A stretch of 64,000 nt of DNA from Fimbriiglobus ruber (GCF_002197845.1 NZ_NIDE01000006.1:1-64000); one strand, 5' to 3'; shown: positions 16,555-26,483, counted from the stretch's first letter. Numbers and translations: made by a program. The notes: a model not told the origin generated them from the letters alone.

Positions 16555-17860
16555 TTATGCTGCGACCCAGAGCGTATTCCAATCGGGCGTGTCGATCAAC
16601 GCGGCCAATTCCACCAGCGGGCCGACGTGGGCGACCTTCCACTTCGCCCCGGTCTGCTTCAGACGCCGGTTGACGAACTGCGTGATCGACCCTTCCACCA
16701 GCCCGCTGCCAATGCTCCGGCCTCGGGCCAGACGAGAGGCATACTCGAGTCGCGTCGCGTGCGGCAGCAGATACGCGGCCAGACCGATCAGCGGTTCGCC
16801 ATCCGCCCCCGCCGGCAACTCGCCGAACCGATCCGCGATCCACGTTTCGATCCCGACCTTGCCCTGGCCCAGCAACGCCCGCCGGCCGGTGGCGATCCGC
16901 TCGGCCGCGGCCGACGGCTCGGTCCCGATCGCCTTCACCGCGTCCGCCACATGCGCGATGGCGTGGAAGGCATCCAGGACCCCGGCCGCCTGGGGGACGA
17001 CGGCCGCGCTCAGATTCCAGATCCACTCGGCCCCGTCGCCCAGGACCGTGAGGTCGGCGGCGGTCGTGACATTCAGTCGATCCGACTCGGCCCGCACCCG
17101 TCCGGCGAACGCACTCGCTTCTTCAATCGCGGCGACCACCGCGCGGACCGACGGGGTAGGAAGTGTCCGGTCCTTCCACTGGTCCAACCCCACCGGCGGC
17201 CCCGCTTTCCGCCGGCAAAAGACGGCCAGTTTGACGTCCCGCCAGCCCGTGTCGGTGTTGACCTTACCGGCGTCGATGGCGACTTCGAGGTCGCCGGGTG
17301 CCCGGGCCATACGTTCGTCGTCGGTCCGCGTCTCGCGGTGAGCCGTGGCGCGACGGGCGGCCGCGTGCGTGAGCTGGCGGATGACCTCATCGTCGAGGTG
17401 CCAACCGCACAATTCCCGCAGGGTGTGCTGGGCGTGGGCGAACGAATCCCGGGTGCCGGCGAACACGGCCATGCGCTCGGCGGCCGGGCTCACGTAACCG
17501 TCGATGCCGAGGGTGTCGTCGGCGAGGAAGTGTCCGCCGTCGGCGGTGGTGGTGTACTGCCGACCGAAGCGGAGGGTGCCGAGGGCGGTCAAAATCCAAC
17601 GGGTGTGCCGCCCCTTGCGGCGGTGGCCGGGAACTTTTTTTTTTCGCGTCGGTCGTGTCGGCCCGGGTCTGGAGGGTGGCCGCCAGGGTCTCGCGGAGGA
17701 GTTGCCGCCCGCCGCTCAGGGCGAGTTGCTCGCAGACCGCGAGGACGGTCCCGTGTTCGGCGGTTTGCGCCAGTTGGTTCAGGTTCTGGACGTAGGCGAT
17801 GGCCTGTTCCAGAGCCATCCGTTCCGCATCCGTCTGATACTCGATCGTGAGCGTCGGCAT
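16555..17860 (-). CDS. ISKra4-like transposase in two frames joined at an A10 run (transposon B)
   Basis: The first frame starts at ATG 17860 after GGAGGCAAGG (MPTLTIEYQTDAER) and leads into TTDAKKK. On the coding strand a run of ten A (plus-strand T10 at 17635-17644) precedes the main frame, which runs to 16555: TADGGHFLADDTLGIDGY, VAIDAGKVNTDTGWRDVKLAVF (D), LTVLGDGAEWIWNLS (D), GSGLVEGSITQFVNRRLKQTG (E). These motifs are typical of ISKra4 transposases. The frame change is probably bridged by polymerase or ribosome slippage at the A-run. Confidence 0.82.
17635..17644 (-). promoter_or_regulatory. A10 slippery run linking the two transposon B frames
   Basis: Ten consecutive A on the coding strand sit between AKKK of the first frame and the start of the main transposase frame. 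Slippage there would fuse the two. A sequencing length error in the homopolymer is the alternative. Confidence 0.5.
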
Positions 17861-18017
17861 CCTTGCCTCCGAAAACGAGAACTGGGGCAAGACTTATACC
17901 AGAAACCGCCCGCCAAAATCTACAGCGGCACCCTGATCGGAAGTTGGGCTTGTCGTGAATTATTCTTGCGGTTCTACTTCCGGGAATTGTTTCCCGTTGG
18001 TCGGGCACGAGGCGGGC

Positions 18018-19086
18018 ATGGCGACCGCAACGGCATTCCATACCCCACCCCGGATTCTGATCCCCAAACTGGTCCGCTCGCGGGACGCCTGGAGGGCGAA
18101 AGCGACCGCCCGCAAGGCCGAGCGGAAAGCCCTGACCATTCGCGTCCGCGATCTGGAGGCCTCCCGCGCCGGACACCGGGCGCGGGCCGAGCAACTCCAG
18201 GAGCGCGTCACCCAGCTCGAGCAGCAACTCGCCGCCGCCCGCCGCCCGACTTCGGAACCACCGGCGGGCTCACCGCCGGCGCCTCAAAAAAACAGGACCG
18301 GCCCCGGGGTGGGCAATACGACGTCGCGATCATCGCCCTCGCCGTAACGTTAGTGCGGCAGGCCGGCTTGTCGTTCCGCGGGACGGCGGCCGCTCTCGCC
18401 GTCTTCGCGACCGCGGGTGACACCGACCGGACCCCCGATCGGACCCCCTCCGCCACCACCGTTCGCGCGTGGGTCCTGCGGTTGGGCTACGCCCACCTGA
18501 CCCGGCCGCTGTCCCACGACCACCGCTGGGTGTGGTTGATCGACCACACGCTGCCAATCGGCGCGACCAAGCTGTTCGTCATCGTCGGGGTACCGCTCGA
18601 CCACGTCCCGTTCGGCGTCCGCCCCCTGCAACTCGCCGACCTCCACCTCGTCGCGATGGTGCCGATGGCGACGTCGAACCAGGAGCGGGTGGCCGACGCG
18701 TTGGAGGCGGCCGTCGCCCGGACCGGGGTGCCCCACCAGATCGTCGCCGACGGCGGGTCGGATTGGCAACGGGGGATCGACCGCTTCCGAGAGCGGCACC
18801 CGCGGACGGTGTCCGTCCCGGATGCCGCCCACCATGCGGCCAACCTGCTGAAGTATTACTGGACGAACGACCCCCAGTGGGCCGTCTTCACCCGGCGGAT
18901 GACCGAGACGGCCGCCACCATCCGCCAGACCCGTGCGGCATATCTGCTGGCCCCCAAGCTACGCAACAAGGCGCGGTTCCTGAGCGCCGGGACGTTCGTC
19001 CGCTTCGGCCGGCTCGTGCTGCGGAGGTTACGGGATGCGGCCCCGGACGCCGATGTGGTCCGGCATTACGCCTGGGTGTCGGAGTA
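18018..19086 (+). pseudogene. 5' part of the A' transposase (cut by transposon C)
   Basis: Same layout as copy A: coiled-coil first frame from ATG 18018, heptamer A_AAA_AAC at 18287-18293, then the DDE frame with WLIDHTLPIG and IVADGGSDWQRG, down to AWVSEY at 19086. Compared with A it has a 12-bp in-frame tandem duplication (TPDRTPS) near 18435 and a few substitutions. The continuation is at 20574. Confidence 0.85.
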
Positions 19087-20568
19087 CCTGTACTTTCCGC
19101 GAAATTGTGTAACGGAGTGTGGTAGCGAGCTCGGGTAGACAGAAGACCGGGCCGTCCGGGACGATGGGGGTTACGACACCAACCCATGCCCCGAACGGAC
19201 TCGGCTATGTCATCCTCGCACACAACCCCGCCCCCGTGCCACTGGTTTTCCCGCCTCGGCGGGGCTCTCGATTGCCGGTCCGGCGCCCGACTGGCCCGGT
19301 TGTTCGTCGGGGCGGTCGTCGCTCGGGGTCGGCGGACGGTCACCGGGTGGATTCGGGCGGCCGGGTTGAGCGACCAGTTCCGGTCGTGTGACACGACCGT
19401 GGCGGCCGTCGGCCGGCGGACGGATGCGTGTGCGACCCGGCTCATGAACGCCGTCGTGAAGCCCCTGGTGGCGGCCGACGAGTCCCTGACACTGGCTCTC
19501 GATGACACCCCAACCGAACGGTACGGGCCGCAGGTCCCGGGGGCCGGCGTGCATCACAACCCGACCCCCGGCCCGGCCGGGTCGGCGTACGTGTACGGGC
19601 ACGTGTGGGTCGTCCTCGGGTTGCTCGTGACCCACCCGACGTGGGGGATCACGGCCCTCCCTCTCCTCGCCCGGTTGTACGTCCGGGCCAAGGACGTGGC
19701 GGGCATTCCGGCGGTCGACCGGCCGGTCTTCCGGACCAAGCACGCGATGGGCGTCGAACTCGTCCGGTGGGCGGTCGGGTGCCTGGGCGAGTGGGGGAAA
19801 GTCTTGTGGGTGGTGGCCGACGGGGCGTATGCCACGGCTCCGTTCCTGAAGCCGGTCATCGCCCTCGGGGTCCGGGTGGTGAGCCGCCTGCGGTCGGACG
19901 CGGCCTTGTGGACGGAACCGGGTCCGCGGCGGCCGGGCCAGCGGGGGCGGCGGCGGATCTACGGTGACCGGCGGATGTCGCTGGCCAAGCGGGCCGCCCA
20001 GAAGGGCGGGTGGTCGACCGGGACGTTCGTCCTGTACGGGAAGCCGACGACCAAGCGATACAAGACGTTCGTGGCCACGTGGCGGCCGGCCGGCGGGGCC
20101 ATCCGGGTCGTCGTGGTCGACGAACCGACCGGGTGGCGGGCGTACTTCTGTACCGATCCGTCCGCGACCGTCGCCGACATCCTGACCCGGGTGGCCGGTC
20201 GGTTCGCCCTGGAAACCACGTTCCGCGACCTCAAGCAAGTGGTCGGCGCGGGTCACCAGCAAGTCCGCCGGTTCGCCGCCAACGTCGGAGCGTTCCACGT
20301 GTGCCTGTGGACGTTCGTGATGACCGAGGCGTGGGCGTCGACCGCGACCCCGGAGGCCCTCGTCGGGCACCGGGCGACGGCTCCGTGGGACGACGCCGCC
20401 CGGCGCCCGAGCCACGCCGACAAGCGGCGGGGATGGCAGCGGGAATGGCAGGGAAAAGAGATTCGGGCGGCTCTGCGGCCGGGTATGACCGAGGCGGAAA
20501 TCCAGGCCGCCGCCGAGCGGCTATTAGACCTGGCGGCTTAACAGGGACGATTTCGTGGAAAGTACAGG
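19087..20568 (+). mobile_element. transposon C, inserted in the A' transposase
   Basis: 1,482 bp with inverted ends CCTGTACTTTCC-N-CGAAAT-N-GT (left 19087, right 20568), flanked by the 5-bp duplication GAGTA (19082-19086 and 20569-20573). Removing it and one GAGTA restores VSEY-ANAVQ, exactly the sequence of intact copy A, which proves the insertion point. Confidence 0.9.
19186..20541 (+). CDS. DDE transposase of transposon C (IS701/DDE_5-like)
   Basis: An intact frame of 451 residues. The catalytic pattern is LALDDTPTERYG (D), LWVVADGAYATAPFLK (D) and FALETTFRDLKQVVGAG (E), with YVYGHVWVVLGLLV between the first two. This resembles the DDE_5/IS701 type of endonuclease; the family call is by pattern only. 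A second possible start is ATG 19207. It probably moves the surrounding 1.48-kb element. Confidence 0.85.
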   Translation: MPRTDSAMSSSHTTPPPCHWFSRLGGALDCRSGARLARLFVGAVVARGRRTVTGWIRAAGLSDQFRSCDTTVAAVGRRTDACATRLMNAVVKPLVAADESLTLALDDTPTERYGPQVPGAGVHHNPTPGPAGSAYVYGHVWVVLGLLVTHPTWGITALPLLARLYVRAKDVAGIPAVDRPVFRTKHAMGVELVRWAVGCLGEWGKVLWVVADGAYATAPFLKPVIALGVRVVSRLRSDAALWTEPGPRRPGQRGRRRIYGDRRMSLAKRAAQKGGWSTGTFVLYGKPTTKRYKTFVATWRPAGGAIRVVVVDEPTGWRAYFCTDPSATVADILTRVAGRFALETTFRDLKQVVGAGHQQVRRFAANVGAFHVCLWTFVMTEAWASTATPEALVGHRATAPWDDAARRPSHADKRRGWQREWQGKEIRAALRPGMTEAEIQAAAERLLDLAA

Positions 20569-20573
20569 GAGTA

Positions 20574-21069
20574 CGCGAACGCCGTGCAGACGTGGAGCGA
20601 GCAGCACGACCTCGTGCGGGCGATGTTGGATCAGGTACGGGTGGACGGACTGTTCACCCGCGGCGAGGCCGCGCTCGACGACACGTGGGACCGGTTGGGC
20701 GTCAGCGACCACCCGACGACCGCGGCCTTGCGGAATCGGTTGCGGGCGTACGTGGGGCGGTACGGCCGTGGGTTGCCGGTCGGGGAACGCCTGGTCGGTT
20801 CGACGGACGTGTTGGAATCCGCGTTCGGGGTCCAGAAGCGGCTGTCCCGGGACCAATCCCAGAACGGCCTGACGGTATTGAGTGCCGGTCTGGGCGCATT
20901 GCTGGGGGAGGTGACGCCGGAGCAGATGCGGGCCGATATCGATCGCGTCCCCGAGAAAGCCGTGAACAACTGGGCCGCCCGAACATTCGGGAAAACCGTG
21001 CAATGGTTCCGTCGCCGGTTCGTGAACCCGGGCCCATGCACGACTAACGGCGAACCAAATCCGGGATGA
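20574..21069 (+). pseudogene. 3' part of the A' transposase
   Basis: It resumes right after the GAGTA duplicate with ANAVQTWSEQHDLVRAML and includes the catalytic Glu region VLESAFGVQKRLSRDQ. It ends at 21069 as in copy A. It is nearly identical to copy A over its whole length. Confidence 0.88.
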
Positions 21070-21107
21070 ACCCTCGCACCTCAAAAGACCGACTTCCGAT
21101 CAGCCTA

Positions 21108-22151
21108 GACTGCGGCCATGCTCTTGTCCGACCGGTGCCCCAGCCAGGAATCGATGACCCGGTGGGGAATCCCGGCGTTCACGGTAAACGTCTCGAAAAA
21201 GTGCCGCAGCGAGTGGGCGACAAACCCCGCGTCCCGGCCGACCGGCATCCCGAGCCGGCCGACCAACCGGGTGAACTGCTCGTTCAGCCGCTTCACGTTG
21301 ATGTGGTGGTCGCCGGCCGGGTACTTCTTGCTCGGCCCGGCGGTGAACAGCCACGACCGGCGGTTTGCCGGGAGCCGTTCCAGGACCGCCCGCAGGCGCG
21401 GGTGGATCGGCACCTTCCGCGACTCCCGCGTTTTCGTTTCCGCTCCCGGGCGGGACCGGATGTGGACCCACCCGCCGTTCAGGTCGACGTCCTCCGGGCG
21501 GAGTCGCTGCAGTTCGCCCGCCCGCATCCCGGTGAACGCGAGGCCGGCCAACTGGCTCTGGAGTGGTTCCCCGGCTGCGGTCAAAAGGTCGTTCACCTGG
21601 GCCAAGCTCGGCCCCTCCTTCGGCTCCAGCGGCGGCTTGTCCAGTTTCACGTCGGCCAGTGGGTTGTCGGCGATCAGCTTGCGTGACCGGGCCCACTTGA
21701 ACAGCTGCTTGAGGATGTTCGCCTCGTTGTAAACCGTTTTCCGGTGCCGGGTGTCTCTTCGCTCGGCCCGATACCGGTCGAAGTGCCCGACCGTCACCTG
21801 GCCGAGCCGGGTCACCCGATGCCGGGCCAGGTACTCCGCGAATTGGTTCAACACGCCCGTGTCCTTCACGAGGGTCCGGCGGGCCCGGTCGTTGGCCGCT
21901 AGTGACGCAAGGTAGGCGTCTACCGCCGCCCGGACGATGACCGGGGGCGGGGGCGGGTGGTATCCACCGTGGGCCAGGTCGGCGGCCAACTTCAGGGCTC
22001 GCTCGACCGCTACCTTCTTGTTGCTCGTCCGCAGGGAGACCCGGCGGTGGACATTGTCTTGCCAGAAGTCGGCGACCCACGTCTGCTTCTTCCCCCGCGG
22101 TGAGATGGTGACGCGGTCGCCGATCCGGACGCGGTTCGGGTCATCAGTCAT
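21108..22151 (-). pseudogene. tyrosine recombinase/integrase, disrupted before its catalytic Tyr
   Basis: ATG 22151 overlaps the end of the Xis-like gene. The N-terminal SAM-like core-binding domain (VDAYLASLAANDRARRTLV) is followed by the catalytic domain with Arg in FTGMRAGELQRL, HSLRHFFET (H-x-x-R), and WLGHRSDKSMAAV. The insertion of A' creates a stop right after AAV, and the Tyr is left on the other side (14708-14815). The native protein would have 380 residues. As it stands it should be catalytically dead. Confidence 0.9.
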
Positions 22152-22458
22152 GAGTCCATTCCTTTCCGTTGAATAACAGGTCCAGGGCTCGGTCGCGCCA
22201 GAGCAAGACGTGCTTGCCCCGCTTCCGGTAGGCCCCGTCCAGCCGGCCCTTGGCCAGTCAGTCGTAGACGGTCTTGCGGCTCTTCCCGAGCAACTCCGCG
22301 AGCTGCTCGGGGGAAACGATGGGGGGAAATCGCTGGCTTAGTTCGCCATCGAACGGGCGGGCGATCTCGTCGGGGGTGAGGCGGGTCTTACGGGTACTTA
22401 TCGCGGACCAGGGTGACGGCACGGATAAACTCGTGTCCCGGATCCTGACGAGTAACAC
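22144..22458 (-). pseudogene. Xis-like helix-turn-helix protein with a TGA in place of Trp
   Basis: The frame LSQRFPPIVSPEQLAELLGKSRKTVYD meets TGA at 22258-22260, then continues LAKGRLDGAYRKRGKHVL and WRDRALDLLF to a stop at 22144, overlapping the integrase ATG. Proteins of this helix-turn-helix_17 type normally have VYDW at this place, so TGG to TGA is a single-base nonsense change. The start is uncertain (ATG 22458 is the furthest). The pair looks like an excisionase/integrase module, now inactive in both genes. Confidence 0.75.
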
Positions 22459-22506
22459 GGGAAGAAACCGGGGCGCAGGATCGGATTGGTGCGCCCCGGT
22501 GGCGGG

Positions 22507-23745
22507 TCAGCGCGGGGGTCGGCGGAACACGCGGGTGCGGTGCCCCCGCCGGCACGCCGCGAGGTCTATGCGAAGCCGTCTGACCCGGTCCGTGGAGAGG
22601 GACAAGACGACGGCCGCGGCTTCTTCGATGTGGTCGATTAAACCTCGCGGTCGGTGGCCCGGGAACCGGGCGCGGATGGCTCGCTCCAGGTGTTGCAGGC
22701 GGACCAGGTAGGCGTGCGTCTCGGGATGAGCGAGCCCACCGAATGACAGGTCGATCCCGAGGTCGGCGGCCTGCGCCCGCTGCTCGTCCCGCACGCGCCG
22801 GAGCAGGTCGTCGTCTCCCTGGAGCGGGTAGTGAATCGGGACGAACAAGTGAACCCCGTGCCGGGGATGGGCCGGACTGCTCGCCGGTAGCGGGTTCGGC
22901 AAGAGTGGTCCCTGTGGGACGGGCAGATCCCAGGTGGCGAACCCGGTCAGTCCCCACCGATCGAGGACGGGCTCAAATGCGGCAACGAATTCCTCCACCA
23001 CTCTCACTCTGGGCGTTGCGGCATCGTCGGCGGAGACGCACCCCCGGTCGAGCGGGAATCGGGGCCGCAGGAATGGTGGCAGGGCTTCCCAACGGGTCCG
23101 CAGGTCGCCGACCGCGTGGAGAAAGGTCGGCTCAGTCATCAGCCACCCGGCTACGCCGACGAGTCGTTGATTCGCGCCGGTCGTTTGGTCGACGAGCCCG
23201 CCGATGGCGGCCATCTGGGCAACGGACCATCCGCGTGCCCGCATGGCGGCCGTGTCGGGCGGTGGTACGGGCGGTCGCAAGAGGGGGAACGACACCGGGG
23301 TTGTACCCCAGACACCGACCGCATTCAGACCGCGGCACAGACGGGCGAACGCCCGCTCGACATCGACGGTGGCACGATCGAACCGAGCCGGGGGGTGGGA
23401 ACTCGTCGGGCGGGCCAGGGACCCCAGAGCCACTTCCGGGATCGCGTACACCAGTTCGCCCGACGGGAATCGTCCCGCCCAGTCATGGTGTTCCGTCAGG
23501 AACTCGGCCACCAGGTTTCGGGATCGAGGAACCGAAATCGTCGGCTGAGGAAGCGGAACACGGCTCACCACCCACCTCGGACAAAGCGTGCGGCCGGAGA
23601 CGCCCGCGGGCGGGCGGTCCGTCGGTTCCCGCGGGCCGAGCCCCGGAGGGCCGTCGGGGATTTCGTCCCGCGCGGGCGGCGGGTCCGGACGCGCCTGCTG
23701 TCGGCGCCAGTGCCGAGCCAGGAGGTGACCCAGCAGTGCCGCCAC
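22507..23745 (-). CDS. hypothetical protein, up to 412 aa
   Basis: A long intact frame with ordinary amino-acid composition, unlike the Arg/Pro-rich shadow frames. Hydrophobic and aromatic blocks repeat (FLTEHHDWAGRFPSGELVY, MRARGWSVAQMAAIGGLVDQ, GVHLFVPIHYPLQGDDDLLRRV). The C-terminus has a helical segment (GLIDHIEEAAAVVLSLSTDRVRRL). The start is uncertain; ATG 23745 is the furthest and a start near 23550 is as likely. No family is recognised. It lies upstream of the Xis/integrase pair and is probably cargo of that element. Confidence 0.6.
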   Translation of the reverse strand: MAALLGHLLARHWRRQQARPDPPPARDEIPDGPPGLGPREPTDRPPAGVSGRTLCPRWVVSRVPLPQPTISVPRSRNLVAEFLTEHHDWAGRFPSGELVYAIPEVALGSLARPTSSHPPARFDRATVDVERAFARLCRGLNAVGVWGTTPVSFPLLRPPVPPPDTAAMRARGWSVAQMAAIGGLVDQTTGANQRLVGVAGWLMTEPTFLHAVGDLRTRWEALPPFLRPRFPLDRGCVSADDAATPRVRVVEEFVAAFEPVLDRWGLTGFATWDLPVPQGPLLPNPLPASSPAHPRHGVHLFVPIHYPLQGDDDLLRRVRDEQRAQAADLGIDLSFGGLAHPETHAYLVRLQHLERAIRARFPGHRPRGLIDHIEEAAAVVLSLSTDRVRRLRIDLAACRRGHRTRVFRRPPR

Positions 23746-23911
23746 CGCGGCCCGGGGGCCGGGCGACGAACGGGGCGTACACTCAGGTTTCCTGTGAACT
23801 TCCTTGGAAACGACAACCCCCGCTCGGCGTCCGTGACACCGGGCCGGGCGGGATCGGAACGTCGAACGCCGCGGCGGCCGACGGAGACGGGATTCGCGAT
23901 CGCCCGGACGG

Positions 23912-24911
23912 TTACTTGCGGGCGGCGGGATACATCCGGGCGATCTCCTCCTGGAACCCGGCCCGGAACCCGGCGTTCCAGTCCGGGCTCGCGTTCGGGT
24001 TCGTCGGGATCAGGTCGATCAGGTTCGCCGCGTTCATCCCGGCCCGGAGGAACGCCCCCTTCATGCTCACCTCCCGCACGTGTTGAACGCCGGCCTTCCG
24101 CCCCTGGTCGTAGTCGCCGAATTCGGCCTGGTACCAGTAGTACCCTCCCACGAGGGGCACCGCCGCACCGACGACCAATCGCCACGGCACCCCCCGGCCG
24201 TGCTGGGTGGCTTGGCTGCTTTGCTCCCGGGCCCGCCGCTCGGCTTTGGTCCGCCGCTGGACGTCGGCCCGCCGCTCGGCTTCCACCCATTCCCACTCGC
24301 CCAGCCCAGGCGGATCCCACTGGCTCGCGTGCCGGTACCAATACCACCGACGGAGGGCCCACATTGCCTTGAGCCCCGCCGGCGTCCTGGCCACGAGCCC
24401 GAGTACGATGCCGACGGCCGTGGCCAGGACGGGGCCGGTGATCCATCCCAGGATCAGGTCGACCACCCAGCCGACGACCACGGCGGCCGCTCCGGCGGCC
24501 GCAACCCCAGCATACGTGCCAACAAAGGCGGACTCCTGGAACAACGCGTCCAACTCCCGCTCGTAGATTTCTTGCGGGTGGCACGCCGCTCGCGGCCGTC
24601 CGCAGCCCCGACACGCCCCGTTCCGGAACGTCCCGTCGACTGCGGTGATCGCGTTCGTGGCCAGGCAGTACACGCACGTGGCGACCCGGTCCTGCCGGGC
24701 TGCCCACTCTCCGACCGGCTGGGGATGGCCTCAACTCGGGCAGGCCGGAGCCTCGACTGCGAGCCGGGCGTGACACCCGGGACAGCCAACTCTCCCATCC
24801 GGTGCCGCCGGCCGGTCCACTGGGGCGAACGCCGGGATCAGACCGGGCACGTCCACGGCGGGCGTCCAAACAGGGGACGCGCTCGACCGGGCAACCGGGT
24901 CGTCTGGGGCC
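23912..24911 (-). pseudogene. zinc-ribbon membrane protein, internal TGA, 5' end lost at the IS21
   Basis: The frame enters from the IS21 border at 24911. It reads a double zinc ribbon (GCPGCHARLAVEAPACPS, TGA at 24731-24733, GHPQPVGEW, CVYCLATNAI, CRGCGRPR). Two hydrophobic segments follow (AAAVVVGWVVDLILGWITGPVLA and WRLVVGAAVPLVGGYYWY, given here as approximate spans), then a soluble tail to 23912. The TGA stands where the last Cys of CPSC is expected, one base from TGC. The part from ATG 24673 is intact and could be made alone. Function unknown. Confidence 0.6.
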
Positions 24912-25023
24912 TGATGAGCGACAATTAGCTTTCCCGATCAACGACAGTTACACTTCCCGGCTCCTGGGGCCCGATCGCAGGTGGTTGTTACGCTGACGGA
25001 ACCCACATCGTTGAGGGTTCGTC

Positions 25024-26483
25024 ATGCTCGCCACCGATCCGCAGGTTCGTCGATTGCGTCACCCGGACGCTCAGGGCATGGCCGCGGGGATCGCCGCGGC
25101 TCGGTCGGGGAGGGATCCCAAGACCGCACGCACGTATCGCCGGCTCGGCCGGCTTCCCCGCGAGGTCCGGATGCCACACTCCTGGCGGACTCCCCCGGAC
25201 CCGTTTGCCGACGTCTGGGCGGGCGTCGTCGCGCGACTCGCCCTCCCTCCCGGGCTCGAAGCATGGACGCTGTTCCGACCGCTCCCGCGGGACCATCCCG
25301 GTCGCTTCCCCGACGGGCCACGCCGCACGTTCCGGCGGCGGGTCCAGACGTGGCGCGCGACCCACGGGCCGGCGAAGGACGTTTTCTTCGCCCGGGTCCA
25401 CACGCCGGGCCGATGGTGCGCGTCCGACGTCACGCACCGGACGGACCTGCGGGTGACGATCGCCGGCCGGCCGTTCGAACACCTGCTCGACCACTTCGTC
25501 CGGACGTACTCGAACTGGGAGGCCGGGACCGTCGGCTTCGCCGCGTCCTTCGAGACGCGCGCCGACGGATGGCCGAACGCGGTGGCGGAACGCGGCGGGG
25601 TACCGGCCGCTCCTCGCACCGACCGGCTCACGGCCGCGATCCCACCGGGCACGACGGGTGCGGCCTTCCCCCCCCGGTACCAGGCGCTCCTGGCGCACGA
25701 CGGTCTGGACGGGCAGGCCATTCCGGCCGGTCACGGCAATGAGAACGGGGACGTCGAACCGCGACACCGGCGGTTCACGCCGGCTCTCGACCCGCAGTTG
25801 ATGCTCCGCGGTTGCCGGGACGTCGCGAGCCGCGACGCCGGCCAGGCGTATCGGCGTGACGTGTTCGGCCAGTGGAACGCGAACCGAGGCACCAAGACGT
25901 CCGAGGAGAGGGCCCCCTGCGACCGCGGCCCGCGAACCGGTTCGCGGCGGCGGGGCGGGTCGCGGCCCGGGTGGACGCGGGGAGTACGATCCACGTCCGC
26001 GGGAACACGTAGTCCGTGTCCCGCCGGTTGATCGGGGAGCGGGTCGAGGTCCGCCGACGCGCCGAGCACGTGGAGGTGTGGTACGCCCCGCCGTTGGTGG
26101 CGCGGATGCCGCGGTTGCGGGGCCGCGGTCGGCACCGGATCGCGTACCGGCATGTGATCGACTGGGTGGTCCGCAAGCCGGGCGCGTTCGCCGCAGACCG
26201 CGACCGGGACGACCTGTTCCCGGCGACCACGTTCCGGATCGCCTACGATGTCCTACGGTCCCGCCACCCGCCCCGCGCGGACCGCGAAGACCTGCGCGTG
26301 TTGGAGCGGGCGGCCCCGGACGGGGAGGCCGCGGTCGAGGCCGCGATCCGCACCCTCCTCGCGGCCGACGGGACGCCGACCGCGTCCACGGTCGGGGACC
26401 GCTTGCGAGAAGGAACGCCCCCCCGACGGTCCCGGTCGTCGTCGTCGGGCCGGTGGATTTGCATGCGTACGACCAACTCCTGA
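25024..26483 (+). pseudogene. istA: istA, inactivated
   Basis: ATG 25024 starts MLATDPQVRRLRHPDAQG. An HTH-like region is followed by the integrase core (CASDVTHRTDLRVTI, LLDHFVRTYSNWE). After NRGTKTSEE the frame shifts, and the continuation reads STIHVRGNT, then a TAG where Tyr is expected, then SVSRRLIGERVEVRRRAEHV and further tail to about 26483. One frameshift and one nonsense codon make it non-functional. Confidence 0.75.

Larger units (their letters stand above)
14830..17933 (-). mobile_element. transposon B, ISKra4-like, inserted in A'
   Basis: The terminal inverted repeats read GGGTGCC-N-CTGTAGATTTTGG at both ends (14830 plus 16528, and 17933). The 9-bp duplication TGATCGGAA (14821-14829 and 17934-17942) lies inside the left tip of A'. 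Its net length is about 1.4 kb once transposon A, inserted within its left repeat, is removed. It carries a two-frame transposase on the minus strand. Confidence 0.87.
14816..21107 (+). mobile_element. transposon A' (outer element of a four-element nest)
   Basis: The ends are TAGGCTGATCGG (14816) and its inverted copy (21107). The flanks are the 9-bp duplication GACTGCGGC (14807-14815 and 21108-21116). It entered the tyrosine integrase gene. Its own left tip was then cut by transposon B at 14829 and its transposase by transposon C at 19086. Without these it would be about 1.7 kb and nearly identical to copy A. The two copies differ by scattered substitutions and a 12-bp tandem duplication near 18430. 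Confidence 0.88.

Noticed and set aside
23283-23310. GGGGTTGTACCCCAG resembling the 14.5-kb inverted repeat
   Set aside because: Only a short palindromic core is shared and it lies inside a coding region; probably chance.
24731-24733. Selenocysteine at the in-frame TGA
   Set aside because: The site is a structural zinc ribbon, no SECIS hairpin is obvious, and a second, Trp-replacing TGA nearby (22258) points to ordinary nonsense mutations.
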